The position numbers and the translations under genes were made by a program. Shown here one piece after another: positions 17,601-23,940 of a stretch of DNA of 23,940 bases; the first letter of the stretch is position 1; every line of letters starts with the position of its first letter. Location of the stretch: positions 1-23,940 of the IMG/VR virus record IMGVR_UViG_3300017917_003744. One strand, written 5' to 3'. The notes below the pieces were generated by a model. That model ran no database searches, was not told the origin of the DNA, and saw only the letters and a list, made by a program, of their open reading frames with translations. This stretch comes from a virus.

Positions 17601-18532
17601 GTTTATATATTAACTATAAAATGGACACACTAGGTGTTGATGGTGATTATACCGACTTTTTTGATAATAATGGATTTGATTACATATTACCAAATAAAAT
17701 GGATGGTTATGTTTTCAATGGTGACGTTTTACAATTGATTTCAATTAATAGTGAAGCGGGTATCGAAGAGTTTGATTTACAAAATCCAAATTATTCTGTA
17801 TATAACCCAAGAATATTAGACGCTGAACAAATTGAATCGATGTACGGTGCTGATGCATCTTTCCCAATTAATTTTGCATTGGATAAAGAAGATGGATATA
17901 GAGTTAGAGTTTGTTTAAATGAACCGGGTAGATTAACAGAATCATCTCAACCCGTACCATTTTATTTATGGGATAAAGGAGGTACTGGATTTGGTTCAGG
18001 AATACAACAACATTGGGATTATGATAATATACAAGTACAACCATTACAAGGAATGACATACGGATATGTTCCAACTGGAGATACTTCACACAAATATGTT
18101 TTATTCCCAATGACAAAACAATATGGTGGAATGATTACTGGTTATACAGGTATTCAAAGTTCATTATTTAGAATATTTGATGTTGAAACAATAGTATCAG
18201 GTGCACATACAGATTATGATAATCAAGAAGAAGGTTTTACTGTTTTAGAAATCTCATCTTGGTCTTCAGGTACCACGAATGATGAAAAAATACGAAATGG
18301 AACTGCGGGTACAATCTATACGAGAGTTGGAAATATTGGTAATTGGATAACAAAAAGCTGGGTAAACACTGACGATTATTTTATTAAACCCACATCAACA
18401 AATTATAGTGGTAATAAACAAATTTTGTCTACACCATTCTTATACTATTTCGGATTGAGACCGGGTAAAACTGCGGTTGATAAATTTATGTACAAATTTG
18501 GACCAAAAGGGGCCTTCCCAACTGCTGAATAA
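14690..18532 (+). CDS. Very large baseplate/tail protein in the gp7 position
   Basis: 1280-aa protein; the start is the first of two adjacent ATGs. Residues about 46-70 (VVCGRISVNNGFGVPNARVS) and 142-178 (TSGDFMIWGVPLGEQIIHVD) look like the two halves of a carboxypeptidase-regulatory/transthyretin-like beta-sandwich, a fold used in baseplates and fibres. Residues about 490-526 are strongly hydrophobic (FAILLAIIINIF, then FVSAVQVLIIPFQVLY) and would be called membrane helices in a cellular protein. Two CxxC pairs occur (YPECETCDN about 580; NPCGTCDTK about 790), with many other cysteines. Position after gp25- and gp6-like genes matches T4 gene 7 (1032 aa), and size is similar, so a peripheral wedge protein is likely. 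There is no sequence match I can name. It shares one base with the next gene (TAATG). Confidence 0.75.
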   Translation: MMQKHRISTNIGKDQKVTVELKQDYDLLEILSLKFTQQEAYTSLCSDYGVVCGRISVNNGFGVPNARVSIFVPLSSADENDPVISKLYPYKSISDKDDTNHRYNLLPSRKQHGGHEPTGTFFDQSDILSREEVLEVYEKYYSYTVKTNTSGDFMIWGVPLGEQIIHVDVDLSDIGCFSLRPDDFIRLGEGVDKFKNTYSFKASEDIDSLPQIVSFQQTINVYPFWGNQDLCEIGITRTDFDLSSKGVKIEPKAYFLGSVYSDQGKNSVNKNCTPKGTMGQKCSLISGPAIIEIIRFSNNMDDKNRPILEKYEVEEDVDEDGSFVLPLPMNLEYVYTDDFGDLQVTNDPNKGIATTGVYRFRITMKNEQLGRVRVVGSYLVPNIREYNSTEEEIDKSYTFSLNWDDYPTAATNTNVIFNQTYGSYYPKDYFYRMTYNKVYGVSSFMGSYFSSNGFNRHTFLGIKEIAPKDEDDCDGNVVTPPVNWGIQKFNFAILLAIIINIFERIIYTGFVSAVQVLIIPFQVLYDWRIYLGIDTSILTITIIDWYPFRAGGLIDMDAKVIEPLQQFGTVRLGISIYPECETCDNLDYSIPDQTPQETDPEKLFALKVQGYAFPESFVASCFNIGPSTLYFSTPPVSTGYTCAANYGSQIPSLITVSSDTSRYIVKFANEKSGYISLIKGTRNGIDYYYFVDNLKLSYSGGNPPTGPITYKIFDTQTRLLSSAPSSSGLNSELEGGCQQYVTVYNESIVTKSYCVTDPSSTYSSLPIATSGISCSGGKVIAGQVIGGDSNPCGTCDTKSGFSEFRYGLFTIVPAAKVSNWSPNFKAIGEYTRRKLVGKLFCEGVVNYSFLDNWLTGSLYFFPFKAKVRWDDEATLDLNYRSTNYCGDLVYFKIGTLENTVKRFYYRSAYTVDGSSFTRARSTMGHPTTIVDLGPRDEFIKEICTDPSLDPNCSVVRNIGPSSYQDFKEMLGLYINYKMDTLGVDGDYTDFFDNNGFDYILPNKMDGYVFNGDVLQLISINSEAGIEEFDLQNPNYSVYNPRILDAEQIESMYGADASFPINFALDKEDGYRVRVCLNEPGRLTESSQPVPFYLWDKGGTGFGSGIQQHWDYDNIQVQPLQGMTYGYVPTGDTSHKYVLFPMTKQYGGMITGYTGIQSSLFRIFDVETIVSGAHTDYDNQEEGFTVLEISSWSSGTTNDEKIRNGTAGTIYTRVGNIGNWITKSWVNTDDYFIKPTSTNYSGNKQILSTPFLYYFGLRPGKTAVDKFMYKFGPKGAFPTAE

Positions 18533-20307
18533 TGGAAGAGAATAAAAAAATATTATTACCTAGTAAAAGGTACAAAAAGGCTGACGAACAAGAACTAAAT
18601 TTAGAACTTGGTTTAGAAAATTCCGAATCATTATTGAGAATTGGTGATAAGGATATTATTTTAGATTTAGCGAAGCTTTATGTTGATGAAAGAAACGCAA
18701 GTCCAAATTATAAGATATTTGGAAAATTAAGAATGATTTTCAGAAACATGTATAGTGGTACAACTGAATATTCTTATTTAAAAGAAAGATTATATTTGGT
18801 TGGAGATGGTACTGAAAATAATAATTTTCCAGGTTTTTTACCATATGATGAATTTGCATTCTTAAGAAGAGATGTGTATAGAGAAGTAAACGTACCAACA
18901 ACAAAAAGTACATTAGGTACATTTACACCAAATATAACATATTCAGGTTCAACGGCACACCAAGAAGTCACACCAATAAATGCACCTTATCATAATTGGA
19001 ATCTTTACTTAACTTATGTTTATGATAACGATTCTAATTTTCAAATGAAATACACATTATCCGGTAACACATATAGTACATTAGTTTTTAATTCTGGTGA
19101 TGGTATTCCATTTAGAATTGAAGATAATGGCAACATGTATACATTTACAAGTCCAGTCCCACACGGAATGAAAGAAGGTGAATATGTTAGATTAGCTGGA
19201 GACCAATTACCATATGCGGGAAATTCTAGTGACAATACATTTTACATAACAAGTGTAGGTAATGAAATTTATGATTCAGAAAAATATGTTATAAACATAT
19301 TAAAGACAGAAATAAAAGACCAATACAAGACTTCATATTTTACAAGTACAATTTTTTTAGGTAAAAGAGTTTTAGATATCAATAATATTGATGACACAAT
19401 TTCAGAATATTATGTTCATAAGCACAAAACATTAACCGATACCGGTGGATATATTATGGATCAAATTGGATTTGAAACTCCAATATTTGAAGATGAAAAG
19501 AAAATATTAGTTGAAAATAGTGCAGGTGCTAATGACGTTATTGTTGAAAGAAACAGAATGGAATCTGTGTTATACGATTTCAAAGAACCATTGGTATTAA
19601 GTGGTTTAACAAATAATTTAGGATACACACCAACTGAAGTTTACGTAACTACAATTTTTAGAAATGGTAATGGTTATTTCGATTACCCACCAAAAGTTGG
19701 TTATAAGTTTAATTTTCATAATAGTTGGATTGATGAACATTTTGATGGTAGTTCTTCTAACGAAACAAACATAACAAGTTCCACATTCACAAGAGAAGGT
19801 ATAACTTTTACAAGTGGTAATACATTATCAATTGGAACAACACTAACAGGTGCATATGTTGAGTATAATAGAAAAGAATTAAAAGAAAGAATTATAAGTG
19901 AAGCTTATCACAAGTTCACCAATCCAATTTCTATATTTGATTTTAATCAAGATACACCATCAGTGTATGATAAATCATCAGCAACTAATATGTTTGGTTT
20001 ATATTATCAACCGCATAATAGAGTAAAGTTGAGAGAGTTATCACCATATACTGAATCTGCAAAAACCAACGATATTCTTAATTTACCTGAAAATACAATA
20101 TATGATTCTACCGAAGATGTGTGGAGATGGAGAGACTTATATGACCATGGATATATTGATATTGATGGATTTGGTACAGATTTTCCATTTGTAAACAACA
20201 TTCATTACGTAAAAAAAGATATTAACTTCTATTTAAGAAATGAGAAGAATTATAATAATAAACAAGACGGTTTGATTGATTTCAACAAAAGAAAAATTGA
20301 TTGTTAA
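18532..20307 (+). CDS. Baseplate/tail structural protein of unknown family
   Basis: 591-aa protein translated from an ATG overlapping the upstream stop by one base. The N-terminus is charged (MEENKKILLPSKRYKKADEQ), then a helical stretch (IILDLAKLYVDERNASPN, YKIFGKLRMIFRNMYSGTTE). The rest is rich in Asn, Tyr and Thr with alternating beta strands (PVPHGMKEGEYVRLAGDQLP is a typical beta-turn unit). No signal peptide, membrane helix or enzyme motif is seen. It follows the gp7-position gene, where T4 has gp8, but it is much longer than gp8 (334 aa) and no match is visible. It is tightly coupled to both neighbours, so it probably belongs to the same wedge or appendage assembly. Confidence 0.75.
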   Translation: MEENKKILLPSKRYKKADEQELNLELGLENSESLLRIGDKDIILDLAKLYVDERNASPNYKIFGKLRMIFRNMYSGTTEYSYLKERLYLVGDGTENNNFPGFLPYDEFAFLRRDVYREVNVPTTKSTLGTFTPNITYSGSTAHQEVTPINAPYHNWNLYLTYVYDNDSNFQMKYTLSGNTYSTLVFNSGDGIPFRIEDNGNMYTFTSPVPHGMKEGEYVRLAGDQLPYAGNSSDNTFYITSVGNEIYDSEKYVINILKTEIKDQYKTSYFTSTIFLGKRVLDINNIDDTISEYYVHKHKTLTDTGGYIMDQIGFETPIFEDEKKILVENSAGANDVIVERNRMESVLYDFKEPLVLSGLTNNLGYTPTEVYVTTIFRNGNGYFDYPPKVGYKFNFHNSWIDEHFDGSSSNETNITSSTFTREGITFTSGNTLSIGTTLTGAYVEYNRKELKERIISEAYHKFTNPISIFDFNQDTPSVYDKSSATNMFGLYYQPHNRVKLRELSPYTESAKTNDILNLPENTIYDSTEDVWRWRDLYDHGYIDIDGFGTDFPFVNNIHYVKKDINFYLRNEKNYNNKQDGLIDFNKRKIDC

Positions 20308-21866
20308 TGCAGATTTTAAGAAAGAATGAAGATTTAAATCTTGTTTTAAATCATGAAACCGATTTCCAAACAAATTTAGGGTGGCAAGAAAACCTCGCAC
20401 AATTAGAGGATGAAATTCTTAGTGACATTATTAATCCAACTGAAAACTATGAAACTGTTAGATTTATACATGAACCCTATGATTCAACAAATAATCTTTC
20501 AGAAAATGTTGTTGAACAGACTGACATATGGTTTTATTTTTATTTCTTAAATAACGGAACATATAATAATGGTTTAGATTATAATAGAGTTGGAATTACA
20601 ACTAGAGAAAACGCAAAAATGTTGAGACAATCAACGGAAAGTTTCTTTAGATTAGAATTTTTTAAGACTCCACATATTCTTGATGATAACGGTGAAATTA
20701 TTGGTTATGAAGCACCAACTAGAATTAACAGAAAATTAGTTTTTGCAAAAAATTTAAGTTTACCATTAGGTGAAAAGGTTTTCTATACTGGTGAAAATTT
20801 TAACGAATATATTCACGTACCCGTGTTTATGGGTTCAAATTATAAGAATAAAGAAAACATGTATTTCTTTTGGTTCCAAGACGAAAGTGTTTTAACTGAA
20901 ACTACTTTAAGTGGAACAACAACGGGTAATACTTTTTTCATGACAGCTAAATTCTTTAATGCTTCAGACGGTAGTATTGTAGATTTTACAAATGACGTAT
21001 TTTCTGCATCATACTCATCAACCGGTTTGACAGAGTCTACCGATATGTATTATCAAATTGATATAAATAAATTAGATTATTCATATAAGGTTTATTTGTT
21101 TAATGGTACAAAAAGTACTGACAGATATGGTAGAACATGTTTACCAATACAATTCTATGAAAGAGGTGGAGGTTCGTTTACAAAACCAACATACGATTGT
21201 ACATCATATGTACCACCACCAACACCTGCACCTAGTCAAACACCTGCAGCAACACCACCGGCAACACCGGCAGCAACACCACCTGCAACACCCGCACCAA
21301 CACCTAATGGTGGTAATGGAGGAACGAATCCCCAAACAGGTTATTATTTATTATTGCAACCATGTACCGAAGCCCCTGGAACGGGAACCGGATGGACTAT
21401 GAATACATTTACACAATCACAAATAACTGTTGGTCAATTATTTGAGTCGGCGGGAAATACATTCTATCAAGTCATTAATTATCAAACACAACAACCATTT
21501 CCAACAGGTATAATTGAGGGTACTAAATCGTTTACATATACATCTTGTAGTCAAGTTCCTAATGCTTATCAACCACCAATTCCTGACCCTGGCGTGTCAA
21601 TATTAATACATACGGGTGCAACATTTTATAATACAACTGAACCATGTAGTATGTATGAATCGGCAATTGCCGCTCAAAGTAGAATATTTTACTTAGATGG
21701 TCATAACATACCTGTAACTGGTGATTATATATATAATACTGCGGCTTGTGAGGATGATAATAAATTTAGCGGTAATTCAAATTTATATGCAGCACTTGCA
21801 AATGGTTCTAAATATGTTTTTAGAATTGGTGGAGGTGGATATGTGAGTGAGGTCACTCAGTGTTAA
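20307..21866 (+). CDS. Tail/baseplate appendage protein with Pro-rich linker
   Basis: 519-aa protein. The ATG at 20307 is preferred because it overlaps the upstream TAA (TAATG), as at the previous gene junction; a TTG at 20301 in frame would add two residues. Residues 1-300 are a beta-rich structural domain with many aromatics (TDIWFYFYFLNNGTYNN, ENMYFFWFQDES). Residues about 303-333 are a linker of TPPATPA units. Two small Cys-containing domains follow: about 345-405 (YYLLLQPCTEAPG to FTYTSCSQ) and about 425-519, which has FYLDGHNIPVTGDYIYN, NLYAALANGSKYVFRIGGGG and a terminal Cys (VTQC). Such small terminal domains are what appendages use to vary their tips. Receptor binding is inference. 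It is followed by a 40-base AT-rich gap. Confidence 0.75.
   Translation: MQILRKNEDLNLVLNHETDFQTNLGWQENLAQLEDEILSDIINPTENYETVRFIHEPYDSTNNLSENVVEQTDIWFYFYFLNNGTYNNGLDYNRVGITTRENAKMLRQSTESFFRLEFFKTPHILDDNGEIIGYEAPTRINRKLVFAKNLSLPLGEKVFYTGENFNEYIHVPVFMGSNYKNKENMYFFWFQDESVLTETTLSGTTTGNTFFMTAKFFNASDGSIVDFTNDVFSASYSSTGLTESTDMYYQIDINKLDYSYKVYLFNGTKSTDRYGRTCLPIQFYERGGGSFTKPTYDCTSYVPPPTPAPSQTPAATPPATPAATPPATPAPTPNGGNGGTNPQTGYYLLLQPCTEAPGTGTGWTMNTFTQSQITVGQLFESAGNTFYQVINYQTQQPFPTGIIEGTKSFTYTSCSQVPNAYQPPIPDPGVSILIHTGATFYNTTEPCSMYESAIAAQSRIFYLDGHNIPVTGDYIYNTAACEDDNKFSGNSNLYAALANGSKYVFRIGGGGYVSEVTQC
21213..21305 (+). repeat. TPPATPA coding repeat (Pro-rich linker)
   Basis: About 31 codons of Pro, Thr and Ala with units such as ATPPATPA, joining the large N-terminal domain to the small C-terminal domains of the appendage protein. 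Confidence 0.8.
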
Positions 21867-21906
21867 ATCAAATAAGATGATAATAAAATAATATTTAAAA
21901 GATAAA

Positions 21907-23478
21907 GTGAAAAGAATAAGACATTCGATAAAAAGGAAGGATATACCACAAACAAAGTTAATTTCATTAACTGAGCAGAAATGGTATGTCTCAGAAACGG
22001 AGTCTTTATCTTGGAACGATGCCGATAGAAATTTATATATTGGTCCCGCGGTTGGAGATATTATTTTTAATGTTACGGGAGGAACAATAACATCAGGTTA
22101 TTATAGATGGGGAACACCAAATACAAATAGCTGGAATTTAATTACAGGTACCCAAAAACAAATTAATGCTGAAGTGTTTGATGATATTCAATTACCAGTA
22201 TTTTTGTTAAATAAGGTTGATGAATTTGGAGCAATGGTTGGATTTGACGGTAACGTAAAAGAAAACCAACAAGTAAAAGCAACGTTCTCATATTCAGTTG
22301 ATTGTGGTCAGGTTACTTTAACAAATACCACAAATGCAACTAAATTTAAAGCGTTAGGAAAAGCAACATATACTGCAATATGGGGTGACGGAACAACATC
22401 GAATATTGGAGTACAGGGATATTGTCAGGGACCAAATTGTCACAAGGCGGTAAAGACATTTACAACTGGCGGCCAAAAGAATATCAAAATTAAATTAGAC
22501 GCTCCTTGGGCTAAAATTGAATCGTTTGCTGTTGTTACCATAGATTGCCCTGAAATTGTTACACCAACACCTACACCAACTCAATTTCAAACTCCAACTC
22601 CAACTAATACCATTACACCAACTATTAGTGTTACACCAAGTATCACACCAACAAAGACGCCTACTCGTACTCCAACAAAGACACCTACACCAACACCTAC
22701 TATTACACCAACAATTACAAGTACACCTACGGAAACGCCAACGCAAACTCCTACAGTGACACCAACTATTACGTTAACACCAACGATTACCAATACACCA
22801 ACTATAACCCCAAGTATTACACCAACACAAACTGTTCCTGCGGATTGTACATTCGATGTTATTGCTATTATGCAACCAACACCAAGTCCAACGCCGACTA
22901 TGACGATTACACCAACCATTACTCCTACAATAACATTGACCCCAACCATTACACCAACGGTGACAGAAACACCTACGCAAACTCCTACAGTAACTCCAAC
23001 GATTACTGAGACTGCAACACCGACACCAACAGTGACAGAAACGCCTACACAAACACCAACTGCAACTGTTACGGAGACCCCAACACAAACACCAAGTGAA
23101 ACGCCAACTCAAACTCCAACCATTACACCAACGGTGACAGAAACACCTACGCAAACTCCTACAGTAACTCCAACGTTAACTCCGAGCGAAACTCCTACGT
23201 TAACACCTACAATTACACCAACAATTAGTGAAACACCAACTCAGACGCCAAGTGAGACTCCAACATTAACACCAACGGAAACTCCAACGGGTACACCTAC
23301 TATTAGTCAATCACCAACACCTACACCAACAACAACACCTACACCGACGTTATTGAATTGTGATTTTACAGCCACATTTGAAGAATATATTGAATTAACA
23401 CAAACACCAACACCTACACCAACAATAACCCCAACACCAATAGATTGTAATTTTACTGCAACGTTTGATGAAGTGTAA
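21907..23478 (+). CDS. TPT-stalk protein with PKD-like domain, probable tail appendage
   Basis: 523-aa protein. The start is a GTG; an in-frame stop at 21889 leaves no earlier ATG and the next Met is far inside. Residues 1-115 are a beta-rich domain ([20 protein letters not shown], then [16 protein letters not shown]). Residues about 120-215 resemble a PKD/immunoglobulin-like domain, with the WGDG turn ([11 protein letters not shown]) and a Cys-rich loop ([10 protein letters not shown]). Residues 219-481 are a stalk of TPT units ([15 protein letters not shown]), interrupted at 309-323. Cys boxes occur at C314 (DCTFDV), C485 (NCDFTATF) and C514 (DCNFTATF), the last at the C-terminus. The stalk codons are strongly scrambled apart from an exact 60-bp duplication. 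Mucin-like TPT stretches are unusual in phage proteins, and extended stalks of this kind suit a fibre or surface-binding decoration. Function is not proven. Confidence 0.8.
   Translation: MKRIRHSIKRKDIPQTKLISLTEQKWYVSETESLSWNDADRNLYIGPAVGDIIFNVTGGTITSGYYRWGTPNTNSWNLITGTQKQINAEVFDDIQLPVFLLNKVDEFGAMVGFDGNVKENQQVKATFSYSVDCGQVTLTNTTNATKFKALGKATYTAIWGDGTTSNIGVQGYCQGPNCHKAVKTFTTGGQKNIKIKLDAPWAKIESFAVVTIDCPEIVTPTPTPTQFQTPTPTNTITPTISVTPSITPTKTPTRTPTKTPTPTPTITPTITSTPTETPTQTPTVTPTITLTPTITNTPTITPSITPTQTVPADCTFDVIAIMQPTPSPTPTMTITPTITPTITLTPTITPTVTETPTQTPTVTPTITETATPTPTVTETPTQTPTATVTETPTQTPSETPTQTPTITPTVTETPTQTPTVTPTLTPSETPTLTPTITPTISETPTQTPSETPTLTPTETPTGTPTISQSPTPTPTTTPTPTLLNCDFTATFEEYIELTQTPTPTPTITPTPIDCNFTATFDEV
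22942..23001 (+). repeat. 60-bp exact direct repeat, copy 1
   Basis: Identical over 60 bases to 23116-23175, offset by 174 bp (58 codons, in frame). It encodes [20 protein letters not shown]. Bases on both sides differ between copies, so the match has sharp ends. Confidence 0.95.
23116..23175 (+). repeat. 60-bp exact direct repeat, copy 2
   Basis: Second copy of the 60-bp repeat at 22942-23001. An in-frame exact duplication in an otherwise codon-scrambled array points to recent duplication or gene conversion. Confidence 0.95.
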
Positions 23479-23537
23479 TTAAAACAATCACTAATGGTTT
23501 AAAATTATGACCAAATAATTAAAACTTTATATTTATA

Positions 23538-23545
23538 AAAAGGAA
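23538..23545 (+). promoter_or_regulatory. Shine-Dalgarno-like site of the last gene
   Basis: AAAAGGAA at 23538-23545 lies 5 bases before the ATG at 23551. It is the only clear Shine-Dalgarno-like sequence at any start in the window; the other starts follow plain A/T-rich tracts. Confidence 0.55.
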
Positions 23546-23550
23546 ATACA

Positions 23551-23940
23551 ATGAGTAGACATTTTGATGTAAAAATAGTTACGGGTTCCGCAGAAGGACC
23601 ATATGAAATATATTACGATGGTAATGTAAATAACCATGCGTTAAAATATGGTACTTCAAACAATGCAACAGGTTTAACACTTAGTGAATTGAGTACAGGG
23701 ACAGGTGTGAGAGTAACTGTACCTGACAATGCAACGACCTTAACATTAAAGAATTCAAATCCAAATTGTTCTACATCTCAAACATATAATATTAGTGCAT
23801 TAACACCAACACCAACCCCTACATTAACAAGTACACCAACGCTTACTCCAACTATTACAATTACACCAACTGTAACAAATACACCTGGGGCTAGTTTAAC
23901 ACCAACACCTACGGTTACACCAACAATAACAAACACACCA
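23551..23940 (+). CDS. Second TPT-stalk protein, 5' part only
   Basis: The gene begins at ATG 23551 and is open to the window end (130 codons, no stop). Residues 1-82 are a small beta-rich domain: MSRHFDVKIVTGSAEGPYEI, then YYDGNVNNHALKYG, GLTLSELSTGTGVRVTVP and a Cys near residue 77 (NPNCSTS). From residue about 84 a TPT stalk begins ([20 protein letters not shown]), with one break (NTPGASLTP). It resembles the previous protein in design (small head, TPT stalk), but the head is different. It was read directly from the sequence. A similar tail-appendage role is likely. Its stalk could continue well past the window. Confidence 0.75.
   Translation, partial: MSRHFDVKIVTGSAEGPYEIYYDGNVNNHALKYGTSNNATGLTLSELSTGTGVRVTVPDNATTLTLKNSNPNCSTSQTYNISALTPTPTPTLTSTPTLTPTITITPTVTNTPGASLTPTPTVTPTITNTP
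23806..23940 (+). repeat. TPT stalk coding repeat of the last gene (partial)
   Basis: Thr-Pro-rich units running to the window end, with the same degenerate codon use as the upstream stalk array. Confidence 0.85.

Larger units (their letters stand above)
22561..23349 (+). repeat. TPT stalk coding repeat
   Basis: About 263 codons of Thr-Pro-rich units (TPTxTPT, with x mostly I, V, E or Q), broken once at 22831-22875 by a Cys box. Thr uses ACA, ACG, ACT and ACC and Pro uses CCA, CCT, CCG and CCC, so neighbouring units are seldom identical as DNA. Confidence 0.9.

Noticed and set aside
21103-21402. His/Gln-rich open frame inside the appendage gene
   Set aside because: It is the +1 frame of the Pro-rich linker, and the low-complexity composition follows from the repeat.
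21845-21858. GAGTG/CACTC hairpin at the end of the appendage gene as a terminator
   Set aside because: It lies within the coding region and has no T run after it.
22587-22949. Antisense Val/Gly-rich open frame over the TPT stalk
   Set aside because: It is the mirror of the Thr-Pro repeat (repeat codons rarely form stops on the other strand); no start context or neighbours on that strand.

Overview
The window is a fully co-directional (+ strand), AT-rich, gene-dense stretch of a T4-like (contractile-tailed) bacteriophage genome. The phage identity rests on recognisable homologues of T4 gp32 (single-stranded DNA-binding protein), UvsX recombinase, RNase H/5'-3' exonuclease, gp41 (DnaB-type helicase), ribonucleotide reductase NrdB and NrdA, and the baseplate wedge proteins gp25 and gp6. 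A Bacteroidetes host is inferred: almost no start codon has a Shine-Dalgarno sequence (starts follow A/T-rich tracts), every complete gene ends in TAA, and the reductase is of the eukaryote-like class Ia type also found in Bacteroidetes.

Layout. (i) 5-3859: a 783-aa baseplate-hub-like structural protein followed by four small genes: a conserved 66-aa protein, a Pro/Ala-rich coiled-coil protein, a Dps/ferritin-like (DUF5856-like) protein and a 75-aa protein. A terminator at 3885-3913 closes this block. (ii) 3959-4871: the gp32-type protein alone, with its own terminator, so a separately transcribed unit. (iii) 4886-12186: replication, recombination and nucleotide cassette (uvsX, RNase H-type nuclease, an unknown 149-aa protein, gp41-like helicase, nrdB, nrdA). 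It is followed by a 162-nt non-coding stretch with two perfect-stem hairpins and a UUCG-capped terminator. (iv) 12349-20307: baseplate wedge block (gp25-like, gp6-like, a 1280-aa protein in the T4 gp7 position, a 591-aa protein). (v) 20307-23940: a tail-appendage region of three consecutive genes with Pro/Thr-rich linkers or long TPT stalks, the last running off the window.

How the genes work together. gp32, UvsX, the nuclease and the helicase would act at the phage replication fork and in recombination-dependent replication. NrdA/NrdB would supply deoxynucleotides. The flanking blocks build the baseplate and its appendages. The unusual point of layout is that the replication cassette sits between two blocks of tail genes, all read in one direction.

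Most worth following up: the structured RNA region downstream of nrdA, the mini-ferritin-like protein with a nearly complete ferroxidase ligand pattern, the TPT-stalk genes with an exact 60-bp internal duplication and recurring Cys boxes, and the 1280-aa baseplate protein with a membrane-like hydrophobic segment.
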